From NCBI GenBank assembly GCA_028753945.1, contig JAPNXP010000004.1, forward strand, positions 5,208,001-5,272,000: 64,000 nucleotides of DNA, given 5' to 3'. This DNA is from Hexactinellida sp. DTS-2022. Taxonomy: Eukaryota > Porifera > Hexactinellida. The notes beneath the pieces are model-generated. The model ran no database searches. It saw only the letters and a program-made list of their open reading frames with translations, and was not told the origin of the DNA. This document shows, in pieces, positions 1 through 10,262 of the stretch (positions within the stretch are counted from its first letter, which is position 1; every line of letters starts with the position of its first letter). A program made the position numbers and the translations under genes.

Positions 1-98
1 ATTTGTTTGTTTGTTTGTTTGTTTGTAAGTAAGTTAATTTGGTTGTTTGTTTATTTGTTACTTAGTTGTTTATTTGTTTATTTATTTGTTTACTTTAG

Positions 99-3000
99 GA
101 ACAACAATTGGATACAACAACAAATCAACTTCCACAATTAGACGACAACAAAACCAAAACATTTAATCCCAAACGTATTTTATTCCGGAAAAGACATTTA
201 ATTAAAAACCCGAATATTCACGAAATCACTCAACCAGTTCCTGAAACGAAAATTGTCGAAGAGAAAAAACCTTCTTTTGTACAACAAATGTCTGTAACAG
301 GCGAATTACCGCGACAACTAATATTCTCTGGAATGCATTTAGAGAAACAAACCGAATTAGATTCGACTGAAATATCTGATAAAAAAGTTGTTAAGAAAAT
401 AAAGTTTATGAAACTTTTCAAGATATTAGGTATAAAACTTTCGGAATACAAACAAGGTGAAGTGACAGTAAGTCTTATAGCTACCAGTAGTCCGTTTAAA
501 CGGTCAAACCCTCCCTTGGAAAAAGGTGATATATTAATTAGTATTAATGGTACTCCGGTCACTTCGAAAAAACAAGCTGAAAAATTCCTATCTTCACTTG
601 AAAAAGGCGAACACGAAATCGAAATATTATCACAACAAATTAGTGTTTTGAAGGAGGAACATCAAGAGAATACAGAGGTAAACAAAAACGGTTTACAAAC
701 ACAACAAATCGCGATTCCAAACAAACAATTAAATAATTTTCAAGTAGAATTAATTGCGAGAAATAAACAAGAATTATTCGGCTTAGAATTAGAGGAAGTA
801 AACAACAACATTTGTGTGAAATCAATTCAACAAAAATCACCTGCTTTTAATTCAAAACAAATACAAACCAACGATAAAATAATTTCAATCGACAGAAAAC
901 TTTTGACTGAAATTCCCATTAAAGAAGCAAACAAAATATACGAAAACCTTCCCTTATACCAACCAATCCTATTTATACTCGAGCGAGCCACACAACCAAC
1001 CAATGAATCACCGCTACATAATTTGCCTCGTAATCTCTCATTCAGAGACAGGATTATAGAAGTGGAACTAACACGTATAGGTGACAACAAACTTGGTGTC
1101 GTATTGTCTGGTGGAGTAGACACTAGCGATAAGAGGGTCTATATAAGGAGAATTGGACCCAATTCTATTGTGGCAATAGACGGGAAATTAAAGGTATGCT
1201 CTGTTTATATAATAAGATACTTAGTTAGTTAATTAATTAGTTAGTTAGTTAGTTAGTTAGTTTAGTTAGTTAATTAATTAATTAGTTAGTTAGTTACAGT
1301 CAACTCCGCTTAATAGTGCCACCGGTTAATCGGTTTCTCCGCTTAATCGGGTCAAAACAACCTGGTCCCGAGGTGGCTCTATTAAGCGGAGTTGACTGTA
1401 GTAAATTAGTTAGTTAGTTAGTTAATTACTTACTTAATTAATTACAGTATAACTCGGATATAACGTACCCCCTCGGAAATGGGGGGAATTTTCTAATTAA
1501 TTAGTTTTTAATTTTTCGTTTCATTACAAGAACCTTATAAAGTTGTTTGTTGTTGCTAATATTTTTATTGTTATTAACTTATTATCATTGTTGACTTCTT
1601 GTTGTTATTAACTTATTGTTGTTGTTATTGTTGTTGTTGTTATTGTTATTATTGTTGTTTAGATCGGAGATGAGCTAATCTCTGTTAACAGCATGTCGCT
1701 GGAAGGGATATCACACAAGGATGCACTAGTGGTCATAAGGAATGCGGGAGACAAACTAATGTTCAGAGTTTTGCGAAAGAAAGACAGGAGTTTATATCCC
1801 CCAAGTCCAATACACAGTAAGCTAATTATACTAACCGATCAAAAGTATTTGAACAGGAATTTTATTCCAAATACAATATGCTTTATGTAGCGCATTAACA
1901 GCTGTTTAATCTACTCTGAAATACTTTAAATATGTTGCTATAGTAGATTTCATAATCTTGCGATTTTTGTCATTTTATCCAAAATCCATGAAGTGGTACA
2001 AATGGGAATGTGGCTTATCTCAGTGGAAAATAATCGTATTTAATTAGAATTTACCACACCGTGTATAATTAGCTTACTGTGTATATTACACTTTAAGCTA
2101 ATTATACTAGCCACACTAGGGATATGTAGTGTACAGTCAAAACCAGTTTTTTCTAACCAAATCTTTGCATGGAAATAAAGAAAATCCGATAGTTAGAATA
2201 AACGATTGAAAATAAAACAAAATTGGAATTTTTTTAGTTAGAAAAACCTAGAAAAAACCGGTTTCGACTGTATACAGTTTTATTATGAACATACAATTAG
2301 TACGAACACGGTTAATAATACAAATACGAATTCAATGGGTATTACTCCGGATAAGACGAACACATTTTTACCGTCCATTGGTGTTCGTACTGTTGTATGA
2401 CGGTTTACTTACCATGACGGATTACTTACCTCTATTACTATAACCATTATTAACCATGGATACTTTCTATCCATGACGGTTTACTTACCGTCTTTGCAAT
2501 GGCTTCACATTTTATACTTTCTATTACACATGGACACTTATACGGATTCACATCTCAAATTCTAATTTAATTTTCATAATTTGGCATTGCATCAACATAG
2601 CATTTAGTAATTTCCATATTAGCATTAGATATTTTGGGCAATAATGACATTTTCCCATTAGAATTTGAGATGTGAATCCTTATAAGTGCTGAATGTGTAA
2701 TAGAAAGTATAAAGTGTGAAGCCATACAAAGACGGTAAGTAAACCGTCATGGATAGAATGTATCCATGGTTAATTATTGTTATAGTAATAAAGGTGAGTA
2801 AACCGTCATGGTAAGTAAACCGTCATACAACAGTACTAACACGTTCTACTTTATTATTAACCGGCTTTGAAGGGGGCTGAAATAGTGTTCCTACTAACGA
2901 GCTCTATACAGTATTCTCTCATGAGTATATTCTATAAATAGCAATTTATCGTATAACTTTTTCTCACTGCCTATTCTATAAATAGCCCCATCAGCTGTGA

Positions 3001-3142
3001 GAGAGCTCCCAGTCCCCAGCAGCCCCTCCTCCCTCCTGAGAGGCGCCAACAGGTTTATAAACCTGGAGACAGCTGATCCCACTGAGACTAGTGTAGTCAG
3101 ACTTATGGAGAGAAACAAACTCAACTCCACACACCGACTCAG
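99..3142 (+). CDS. Multi-PDZ scaffold protein, internal exons (5' end outside window)
   Basis: Three exons read in phase: 99-1193, 1663-1816 and 2986-3142. The first follows a TTTAG acceptor at 98 and opens in frame (E-Q-Q-L), so the real start lies left of the window. Exon 1 holds a basic linker, two PDZ-like domains (about residues 115-185 and 210-295) and the first half of a third; exon 2 completes it (IGDELISVN, then a KLMFRVLRKKD strand). PDZ domains bind C-terminal peptides and assemble membrane-associated complexes. Exon 3 encodes a Ser/Pro-rich linker (RGANRFINLETADPTETS). Intron phases agree at both junctions (0 and 1). The exon 2 donor lies inside a MITE end. If the last donor is not used, the frame stops at about 3169, just inside another MITE, with C-terminus SSL. 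Family is clear; orthology to a named scaffold (MPDZ, PATJ, others) is not. Confidence 0.8.
1295..1400. mobile_element. Palindromic MITE, family F1 (CAGTCGACTCCGCTTAATAG)
   Basis: A 106-bp near-perfect palindrome with TA at both ends, in intron 1 of the PDZ gene. Other copies: 19501-19664, 32533-33025 (split by a hAT element), 58234-58422, 62528-62633; partial pieces at about 29470-29532 and 57828-58010. Ends and TA duplication are typical of pogo/Tigger-type DNA transposons; no transposase is present. Confidence 0.85.
1811..2083. mobile_element. MITE with 19-bp TIRs overlapping a splice donor
   Basis: Terminal inverted repeats CACAGTAAGCTAATTATAC (starting at 1813) and its exact complement (ending at 2081) are flanked by TA on both sides. 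The element is about 269 bp. Its first bases supply the A|GTAAGC donor of exon 2 of the PDZ gene. A short related piece (AAGCTAATTATACTA) lies at about 2096-2110. Confidence 0.8.
2132..2272. mobile_element. MITE family F6 (TACAGTCGAAACCGGTTTTT)
   Basis: 141-bp element with terminal inverted repeats reading TACAGTC(A/G)AAACC(A/G)G and TA at both ends. A second, more degraded copy lies at about 61137-61285 in the tetraspanin gene. No coding capacity. Confidence 0.75.
2285..2842. mobile_element. Long foldback element joined to a pogo-type MITE piece
   Basis: 2285-2380 resembles the F2 MITE family (GAACACGGTTAAT, CCGGATAAGACGAACAC). From 2381 to 2842 the sequence is a foldback: the left arm (about 2381-2565) is repeated in reverse complement at about 2655-2842, with a loop of about 90 bp. 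Arms contain repeated ATGACGGTTTACTTACC motifs. Lies in intron 2 of the PDZ gene. Confidence 0.8.
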
Positions 3143-3153
3143 GTACCTAGTTA

Positions 3154-3542
3154 GTTCTCTCTAATTGTCCACTTTTCTAATAGTCCACTTATTTACTTGT
3201 CCACTTTTCTAATAGTCCACTTATTTACTTGTCCACTTTTCTAATGTCTACTTATTTACTTGTCCAAATCAACTATTTTTATACGAAATTACTTATATAG
3301 AGCTCAGCTCTAGTAGAGTTCAGTTTTTCACTATGTGTATTCAGGCACTGAGAAAGGTCAGTTTTTTCCCAAGCTTTGAAATTGACCTTTAGAAAGTAAG
3401 CCTGGGCTTTTAGTATGGGAAAAAATCTGAACTCTACAAAGCTCAGCTCTATATAAGGATTCTCTTATATATCTGTAATAGTCCATACTCTCTATTAGTC
3501 CACTTTGGGCCAATTGCCCACTGGTGGACTATTAGAGAGAAC
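3154..3542. mobile_element. MITE with nested MITE at 3293-3457
   Basis: Outer element: inverted ends GTTCTCTCTAATTGTCCAC and GTGGACTATTAGAGAGAAC, with about three tandem copies of a TTGTCCACTTTTCTAATAG unit in its left half. Inner element: inverted ends TTATATAGAGCTCAGCTC at 3293 and its complement near 3457. The outer element begins 12 bp after the donor of PDZ exon 3. Confidence 0.75.
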
Positions 3543-4431
3543 AGTGTGTACTTAGTTATATTGTACAGTAGCTTCAGAAATACAGTAGAACTCGGTTATA
3601 ATATCGTAGAATTTACCAATAATAATGGATATTTGTAAATACAGTACGCCCTCGCTAATCCGATCAGGAGATCCAAAACTATTTTTCGTATAAATTTGGG
3701 GAAAAATCTTGAATATTTGTATATTACAATGTAATTATTAAAAAATAGTCTCAGACAAGCAAGGAGGGTATTATACAGCCATTCGCTCCTAATCCTGGTC
3801 TGATCCAATTTAATACGGCTAAAACACTAATTAATGTTGCGGTATAGGAGAGGATCGCGCTCCTAAATATTCAAATTTTCCAAAAATCATACTCCAAAAG
3901 GAGCGTCTCGCGCTCCTGGATAATTCCTTGTGTATCTGTACAATAGCTGTAGAATTATTCAACTTTATACGGAATATACTCTCGTTAATAGGACGCCAGG
4001 GGACCGTCGAAATTTGTTCGTATTAACCGGAATCCGATATAATCTCGTTAGTACGAACACTATTTCAGTCCCCTTCAAAGCCTTTTCAATACAAATTTTA
4101 TTGGTTACGAATTCCTGATAATACGACTCATTTTGACGGTCCCTTGGTGTTCCTACTAACGAGGTTCTAATGTATTTACATTTATATTTTGTATATGAGT
4201 AATTTAACAGTCAATATTAGTGTATATTTATATCCATAGTGATATTATAACTAATGTTATAGTTAGTTTGACTTTATACATAGTCGAACTATTTATTAAT
4301 ATAACTAAGTTAAAACTATGTTATGATATAAACAATAATAACAACTATAATCTAAAGATAAACAACTATAATCTAAAGATAAACAACAACAATATTGGGA
4401 GGAGAAAACTAATTTAATGAGTTAAAATAAT
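3543..4431. other. Repeat-filled gap without recognisable gene
   Basis: Contains a MITE starting TACAGTAGAACTCGG near 3582, a further one (TACAGTACGCCCTCGCTAAT) from about 3639, a SINE-like repeat (3768-3931) and F2/F3-type pogo remnants at about 3965-4170. Then AT-rich sequence with a short tandem AACAACTATAATCTAAAGAT. No ORF here looks like a protein. Confidence 0.6.
3768..3931. repeat. SINE-like dispersed repeat, copy 1
   Basis: About 165-180 bp, found three times in the same orientation: here, 18772-18951 and 54562-54741. Shared blocks are TTATACAGCCATT, CGCTCCTAATCCTGGTCTGA, GCGGTATAGGAGAGGAT and AGGAGCGTCTCGCGCTCCTG, ending GGATAATTCCTT. No terminal inverted repeats are seen. GGTCTGATCC is only loosely like a polymerase III B box, so SINE status is an inference. 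Confidence 0.55.
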
Positions 4432-4597
4432 CATATCAATAACAACATCAACATCAATAACAACAATTACATCAATAACAACAATCACAACATCAATAAC
4501 AACAATTACATCAATAACAACAACAACAACATCAATAACAACAATTACATCAATAACAACAACAACAACATCAATAACAACAACAACAACAACAACC

Positions 4598-4630
<33 letters not shown>
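4432..4630. repeat. (CAA)n/ATCAATAACAACA microsatellite
   Basis: About 200 bp of CAA-rich repeats directly abutting the stop codon of the minus-strand Arf gene. On the transcript strand it reads (GTT)n/(GAT)n and would begin the 3' UTR. The long Val/Ile/Asp frame through it is low-complexity only. Confidence 0.85.
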
Positions 4631-4631
4631 C

Positions 4632-5195
4632 CTATTTCCCACTCTTATACTCTTTAACTAATCTCGCTAGCGCATCAACACCTTCATACAGACCATCTCC
4701 AGTAGTGGCAGAAGTTGCCTGTATGTACCAATTGTGTCCTTTCAAAGTCTCGAGTCCCAAATCCCTAACCAAATTTGCGGGGTTTTCGGCTCCCGGCAAA
4801 TCCTGTTTATTCGCGAATACAACTACAGGTACCCCTCCCATTTCACTGTCCCCTAAAATAGAATGGAGTTCGTTTTTAGCCTCGGGCATTCGTTCTTTGT
4901 CAGCTGAGTCTACAATGAATAGCAGACCGTCCGTCCCGTTGAAATAATGCCTCCATAAAGGCCGGATCTTATCCTGCCCACCCACATCCCAAACCGTGAA
5001 AGAGACATTCTTTACAGGGGCAACCGTCTCTACGTTAAAGCCGATCGTTGGTATCGATTGTACGGTCTCGTTTAGCTTGAATTTGTAGAGAATTGTTGTT
5101 TTCCCGGCGGCGTCTAATCCTAGCATTAAAATCCTGGCTTGCATTGTTCCGAAACTCGAAAGCGATTGCATTATTTTACTCAGAAATAAACCCAT
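4632..5195 (-). CDS. Arf-family small GTPase, copy A
   Basis: A 187-residue single-exon protein of normal Arf length. Arf GTPases recruit coats and lipid-modifying enzymes to Golgi and endosomal membranes when GTP-bound. Seen: Gly2 for N-myristoylation (MGLFLSK), P-loop GLDAAGKT, switch I effector stretch [10 protein letters not shown], switch II WDVGGQD with the catalytic Gln, NKQD for guanine specificity, and SATTGDG near the C-terminus. All nucleotide-binding residues are intact. The N-terminal helix is a few residues longer than in Arf1. It sits head-to-head with copy B (558 bp between start codons) and shares its unusual MQARILMLG / KFKLNE features, so the pair arose by inverted duplication. 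Divergent from Arf1-6 at many sites; no class is assigned. Probably inside a large intron of the PDZ gene, antisense to it. Confidence 0.93.
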   Translation of the reverse strand: MGLFLSKIMQSLSSFGTMQARILMLGLDAAGKTTILYKFKLNETVQSIPTIGFNVETVAPVKNVSFTVWDVGGQDKIRPLWRHYFNGTDGLLFIVDSADKERMPEAKNELHSILGDSEMGGVPVVVFANKQDLPGAENPANLVRDLGLETLKGHNWYIQATSATTGDGLYEGVDALARLVKEYKSGK

Positions 5196-5243
5196 TTGAC
5201 TGTTTGTATAGAGAATACTACGAATATCTATATTTATAAGTAT

Positions 5244-5650
5244 AGATTGTATTACACGTATATTTTGTGATGTGGCACTAATAAGACTAATATAGTTTGG
5301 CTTCCAATTACAATAATGTGTATTTAGTTACAACGTTTGTAAATCCACGTGTACTAAATATAGATCTTAAAATAACTATTCTGTAAAATATAATATAACC
5401 AAATTAGATTGTATTACTATCAAACGTATAATTTGTGATGTGGCAGTAATAGAACTAACTTAGTTTGGCTTAAAATTACAATAATCTGAAACGTATTTAG
5501 ATCCACGTGTACTAAATATAGATCTTAAAATATAATAAAATTAGATTGTATTACTATCAAACGTATAATTTGTGATGTGGCAGTAATAGAACTAACTTAG
5601 TTTGGCTGAAAATTACAATAATATGAAACGTATTTAGTGCCACGTAATAA
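5244..5650. promoter_or_regulatory. Tandem-repeat bidirectional promoter region between the Arf genes
   Basis: About 2.7 copies of a unit of roughly 140-155 bp, starting near 5246, 5404 and 5541. Each has TTTGTGATGTGGCA(C/G)TAATA, then TTTGGCT, ATTACAATAAT and a block ending in a CCACGTG E-box or a CCACGT variant. The repeats fill most of the 558 bp between the two Arf start codons, so they probably carry the shared control elements. The E-box reading is motif-based only. Confidence 0.6.
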
Positions 5651-5752
5651 GGATTAGTTTATAATGCCACGTTTTACTAAATAATAAATATATTCCATCT
5701 ATAAATATAAACCAAAAAATGATAATTTAACTAAAAATAAATCGGAACACAA

Positions 5753-6328
5753 ATGGGAGTATTCACCTCGAAATTCACTTCGCTTTGGGAATCAATTTCA
5801 AGTTTGGGAACTGTTCAAGCTCGTATTCTAATGCTAGGATTAGATGCCGCGGGTAAAACCACTATTCTCTACAAATTCAAACTTAACGAACAAGTTTGTA
5901 CAGTGCCTACTATTGGGTTTAACGTAGAAACCGTATCACCGATTAAGAACGTATCTTTCACGGTTTGGGACATCGGCGGTCAAGACACGATTCGGCCTTT
6001 ATGGCGCTACTATTTCCGCGATACAGACGGACTTATTTACATCGTAGATTCGACCGATCGCGAAAGGTTTATGCTCGCAAAAGACGAGCTACACGGAATA
6101 TTAAATGACCCCGAAATGGACGGTATACCTGTTGTAGTATTCGCGAACAAACAGGATTTACCCTCGGCAAATGACCCTTCAAAACTAGCGCAGGAATTAG
6201 GGTTGGATAAGATAACCAGACATAGTTGGTATGTACAGGGGACTTCTGCTAATTCGGGACACGGGTTGTATGAAGGAATGGAGCAACTCGTCAGACTCAT
6301 TAAGGAAAATAGGAAAACCAAAAAGTAA
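5753..6328 (+). CDS. Arf-family small GTPase, copy B
   Basis: A 191-residue single-exon Arf paralogue transcribed away from copy A. Gly2 (MGVFTSK), P-loop GLDAAGKT, switch [11 protein letters not shown], switch II WDIGGQD and NKQD are all present, so GTP binding and hydrolysis should be intact. The last loop reads TSANSGHG, with His replacing the Asp usual in Arf (SGDG); this Asp is common but not catalytic. The C-terminus is basic (KENRKTKK). Role inferred from the family: membrane-traffic GTPase at Golgi or endosome. Same strand as the PDZ gene and probably within its third intron. Confidence 0.92.
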   Translation: MGVFTSKFTSLWESISSLGTVQARILMLGLDAAGKTTILYKFKLNEQVCTVPTIGFNVETVSPIKNVSFTVWDIGGQDTIRPLWRYYFRDTDGLIYIVDSTDRERFMLAKDELHGILNDPEMDGIPVVVFANKQDLPSANDPSKLAQELGLDKITRHSWYVQGTSANSGHGLYEGMEQLVRLIKENRKTKK

Positions 6329-6925
6329 TATTATCCATGCATGCATTGTGTATGTACTAAGCTCAAATAGCATGAAATTATTAAACTTTATAGTAATACA
6401 AATATTGAACTTCCTTATATACGGTCTATAAAAGCCCATCAAAGCTAAAATTTGTAGACCAATTTATAGTCATATAAATATTGAACTTATATGTAGTTTA
6501 CGGTCTATAAAAGCCCATACAAACTATGCTAAAATTTGTAGACCAAAAGCCCCTGCCGTCTATGGTAATAGTATTAAAAGTAAGAAAACCTGGTCTAGAA
6601 AATAGACGGTCTACATACAAGTTATTTTGTAATTAAACTTTAGACATACAAAATATGTGTGCTATCTGTGGGTAATATAATTATATTGGAATAAAACCTT
6701 AGATGGCCTAAAAGTAAACCATGCATAGAGTAAACATTGTTTGGTTGTGCTAATTAATTAATTAATCTATAAATAAATAGAAATTTATCGTATGACTTTT
6801 ACAGAAACCTAAATTATATCATTTGACCTTGTATACATGGTTGCACTATACACTGTGTCTATAGGCATATTACCAATCCTATACGATTCAAATAACCATG
6901 CACAATTCAATTAGTTGTATTAGAC
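6329..6925. mobile_element. Repeats upstream of the PLEKHM1-like gene
   Basis: About 6390-6630 holds two nested or tandem copies of a family with the blocks ACGGTCTATAAAAGCCCAT, TTTGTAGACC, AAACCTGGTCTAGAAA and GACGGTCTACAT. The same family lies inverted at about 32370-32510 and 61890-62040, with a fragment near 31335-31380. The rest to 6925 is AT-rich with no clear feature beyond the likely promoter of the next gene. Confidence 0.6.
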
Positions 6926-9900
6926 ATGGAAGAACAAAATTCGATTTATTTACAGAGATTGTGTGCAGCGGTAAAACACGTACAAATAGAAGCGAGTCAA
7001 ACTAACGAGTATTTAGTTCGCGACGGGCGTTCGCCTTTACAGTTATGTGGGAGATATGAAGATATATTCTGTCACCGTTATAAGCTTTCTACGCTTGGTA
7101 TGTTGAGAAAGAAACCCGGTTTTTGGGGGATTGTAAAGGAAATAAGTAGGAAAGAAGCTCTCACGCGAATTAAAAATCTTCAACACGCCGAAACCGATTT
7201 AGGAAGGTGTCGCGCTTGGATTCGATTAGCCGCAAATGAGAACTCTTTGGTGGCTTATATAATCGCTTTACAATCAAACCCGGATCTTCTAGCTAAATAC
7301 TACGAACCTCAATCTTTTCTCCGTGATACAGATTTGTCTTCTGCTGCTATAAATGTTCTCAGCGGTTTGGATATGTTCAGGTTTGATTTGACAATCGATA
7401 CTTCCAGTTTGGAAATAGAAATTGCACCAGATGCTTATATACCGGCTGATAAGATTTCGCGTATTATGGCTCTGGAATTGGCAAAAGCGATCCATCAACA
7501 AACCGAAATTACAGAACCTGTTCTAATTGAAAGAAAACCTTTGCGGAAGAAACGTAAAAAACCGATTAGTTTCACTTCACAAAGCCCTGACACTGATTCG
7601 CCGGAATCTGATTACGGTTCTATGATGAAACCGCCTAAAACTAGTCCGCTATTAGTTGGAAATGGTTCTTCTATAAAACCTAAAGTTGGGTATTCATCTT
7701 CTTTAGAGCAATCTCACGGCACACTTCTAAATGACTCGGGATTTCATAGAAGCAGTCCCAAAGGGTTTGGCCTGTCCACTTCTGCGCCTGGGCCTGGGGT
7801 GGTAATATCTAAGGTGACAACAACTGGGAATATCGATACTAGTGAAATACTTCCGATTTCTAACAGTTTGCAACAAATTGTTGAGATTTCAGAAGCAATA
7901 GCTCCTATTGAAAGTAAGCCACAAATTACAGACAGTCCACTTGTCCCAAATATTGAACCCATTTTGCCACGAAAAGATAGTCCATCAGTTGTTGAACCTA
8001 ATATGTCAGTAAAGAATAATCCATCATTTATTGAACCCATTATGCCACGAAAAGATAATTCACCAAATATGCCACTAAAAAATATTTCACCAATTTTTGA
8101 ACCAAATTTACCTCGAAACGATAATTCATCAGTCATTGAACCCATTTTGCCAGTAAAGAATAATCCACCGGTTATTGAACCTAATTTGCCACTAAACATT
8201 ACTAAACCGGTTATTGAACCTAATTTGCCACTAAACGATAATCCACTTGATTCATTGGAACATGTTTTAACACCTAATAAAACTGCTCCAACTACTTATT
8301 TGACCGATGATCAAAAAGAATTTACAGCTGTTAATTCCTCACCCGCGAAACTCAAATCAGAAATGAGACTTAATTTATTTCCGAAAAACCAACAGTTAAC
8401 CCATCAAACTGGAACTAGCCCTGTTATAAACAGGAACCAAGAATTATCCGATTTGTTTTTTCCAAAATCTATTTCACAATCAGATTCACTAGAAGGTGCC
8501 AAAACTGATTACCAATCAATTGAAAATAGTCCAATTACGGATCTTGCAAAATCTCCTACGAATTACAAGGATTTCCCTTCGCCTTTTAATCCCAACCCAA
8601 GTTTAGCTCAGCCTATACAAACCTATTTAACTGCCGATGCCGTAAGAAATGATATTTCGAGTCGTAACGAAACACCGAATTCTATTTCGGCAAATTCGCA
8701 TTCTTCTAGTGATGAGTTTTTCTCGATTAACGGTGAATGGGACATAATTTGTTCGGATGAATTACTTAACACCGATTCTGTGGTTCAATTAGAAACGAGA
8801 CCTTCCTTTCAAGACGAATTTCACGACGATTATTTTATGAAGGAAATAAATGCTGATAAATTGAATCTAAACGAAGTATACAGTACAATGAGAAAAGTAA
8901 AAGAAGAATTGAAATCAATTGATTCCAGTCACCCGAGTTATAAATTATTAGTCCACACCTTAGTTAAGCTACGAATTCGTAGACTAGAAATCGATGATGG
9001 CAAATCTGTATCGAAACGGACTCTCGAAAAACAGATTAAAATTTCCGGACACATTTTAGAAATACAAACTGGAAAAAATCAAAATAATCCATGCGAAATT
9101 TGTGGTAAAAACTTCACACCTATACCAAAGAATAAATGGAGTCAATGCATGCAATGTAATTTACTGTTACACGTCCAATGCATTAAGAAAATCCCTACTA
9201 TATGTCCTATACAAAGTGATCCAAAGTTAATTTTAGAAATTTTACCAGAAGTTGGTTTATTGGTACAGAAATTTAAATGCAAGAATTGTTCAAGGCAAAT
9301 CGGTTTGGCTTCAAATCAGCAATATCAATTATGTCGTTATACCGGTTATTACTATTGCATTAACTGCTATTCTGCCATACAAATAGCTTTGCCATCGAAA
9401 ATCGTTCATAATTGGGATTTCACACCTCGAGGGGTCTCACTTTCTGCTTATTTAACTCTCAAGATTTTATACACTTCGCCTACAATAAATCTTACACAGG
9501 AAAACCCTTTGATTTATTCCTATGAAAACACCTTATCTGAATGTGCAAATATTCGCGACAAATTACAACAAATGAATTTATTCCTTTCAGTGTGTAATGA
9601 GGCCAAACAACTAGGCTTATTAACGGTGCACCAAGGGATATTGCATGACCATATATGGCAAGGAAAAGAGCCATGGTCTATCGAAGATTTATATTTGGTA
9701 AAAGAAGGCCGATTTTTACCAAATTTGAAAGATTTTTTGGCAAATTGGGATAAACATATTCGCCAATGCCCTTGTTGCTCTGGCAACGGACATGTGTGTT
9801 TGGTATGTAATTCGGAAGATATAATATTCCCATGGGATATTCTGGCGATCAGCTGTGAAAGTTGTGGAATGTTGTCACATTCCAATTGCACAATTCGGGA

Positions 9901-9955
9901 GGGATGCTATCGATGTAATATGAGGGCTAGGAGAATTAATAGTATTTCTAAATAA
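6926..9955 (+). CDS. RUN / C1-like / Rubicon-homology protein (PLEKHM1 or Rubicon family)
   Basis: A 1009-residue single-exon protein. N-terminal RUN domain (about residues 10-165) with the PLEKHM-like signature GRCRAWIRLA and YYEPQSFLRDTD. Then a long low-complexity stretch with degenerate repeats of the type IEPNLPLNDNP (about 340-440). An acidic EWDII motif at 604-608 looks like an Atg8/LC3-interacting motif. A C1-like zinc finger starts at Cys723 (CEICGKNF...CMQC...HVQC), followed by a Cys-rich Rubicon-homology domain to the C-terminus (CPCCSGNGHVCLVCN; CESCGMLSHSNC). Family members bind Rab7 through the RH domain and control late endosome/lysosome fusion and autophagosome maturation. The PH domains of PLEKHM1 are not apparent. 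Start chosen at the first ATG of the open frame, just ahead of the RUN domain. Probably nested in the PDZ-gene intron on the same strand. Confidence 0.85.
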   Translation: MEEQNSIYLQRLCAAVKHVQIEASQTNEYLVRDGRSPLQLCGRYEDIFCHRYKLSTLGMLRKKPGFWGIVKEISRKEALTRIKNLQHAETDLGRCRAWIRLAANENSLVAYIIALQSNPDLLAKYYEPQSFLRDTDLSSAAINVLSGLDMFRFDLTIDTSSLEIEIAPDAYIPADKISRIMALELAKAIHQQTEITEPVLIERKPLRKKRKKPISFTSQSPDTDSPESDYGSMMKPPKTSPLLVGNGSSIKPKVGYSSSLEQSHGTLLNDSGFHRSSPKGFGLSTSAPGPGVVISKVTTTGNIDTSEILPISNSLQQIVEISEAIAPIESKPQITDSPLVPNIEPILPRKDSPSVVEPNMSVKNNPSFIEPIMPRKDNSPNMPLKNISPIFEPNLPRNDNSSVIEPILPVKNNPPVIEPNLPLNITKPVIEPNLPLNDNPLDSLEHVLTPNKTAPTTYLTDDQKEFTAVNSSPAKLKSEMRLNLFPKNQQLTHQTGTSPVINRNQELSDLFFPKSISQSDSLEGAKTDYQSIENSPITDLAKSPTNYKDFPSPFNPNPSLAQPIQTYLTADAVRNDISSRNETPNSISANSHSSSDEFFSINGEWDIICSDELLNTDSVVQLETRPSFQDEFHDDYFMKEINADKLNLNEVYSTMRKVKEELKSIDSSHPSYKLLVHTLVKLRIRRLEIDDGKSVSKRTLEKQIKISGHILEIQTGKNQNNPCEICGKNFTPIPKNKWSQCMQCNLLLHVQCIKKIPTICPIQSDPKLILEILPEVGLLVQKFKCKNCSRQIGLASNQQYQLCRYTGYYYCINCYSAIQIALPSKIVHNWDFTPRGVSLSAYLTLKILYTSPTINLTQENPLIYSYENTLSECANIRDKLQQMNLFLSVCNEAKQLGLLTVHQGILHDHIWQGKEPWSIEDLYLVKEGRFLPNLKDFLANWDKHIRQCPCCSGNGHVCLVCNSEDIIFPWDILAISCESCGMLSHSNCTIREGCYRCNMRARRINSISK

Positions 9956-10077
9956 ACTAATGTGTTGTGTATAAATCGAACTATAGTTAGTGAACATACT
10001 ATGTAGTGTCATTTTATCGCATTTAATATTACATTTTAATTATTACATGTTTTATGATATTTAATATAATAAAATTA

Positions 10078-10262
10078 TTCTATAGAGACACCTATTATTG
10101 TGTCTGTACATAGAGATTCTAACAGGAATCAGTTCCTCTATAGAGACACCTATTATTGTGTCTGTACATAGAGATTCTAACAGGAATCAGTTCCTCTATA
10201 GAGACACCTATTATTGTGTCTGTACATAGAGATTCTAACAGGAATCAGTTCCTCTATAGAGT
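10078..10262. repeat. Three tandem copies of a 61-bp repeat
   Basis: Unit contains CTATAGAGACACCTATTATT, GTGTCTGTACATAGAGATTC and TAACAGGAATCAGTTCCT, repeated three times almost without change, about 120 bp after the stop of the PLEKHM1-like gene. A further single unit is at 13044-13102, directly before the last PDZ exon. Confidence 0.9.

Noticed and set aside
2894-3130. 78-codon minus-strand frame
   Set aside because: Shadow of PDZ exon 3 on the plus strand, which has proper splice sites and phase.
4414-4599. Val/Ile/Asp-only frame on the minus strand
   Set aside because: Microsatellite translation next to the Arf stop codon.
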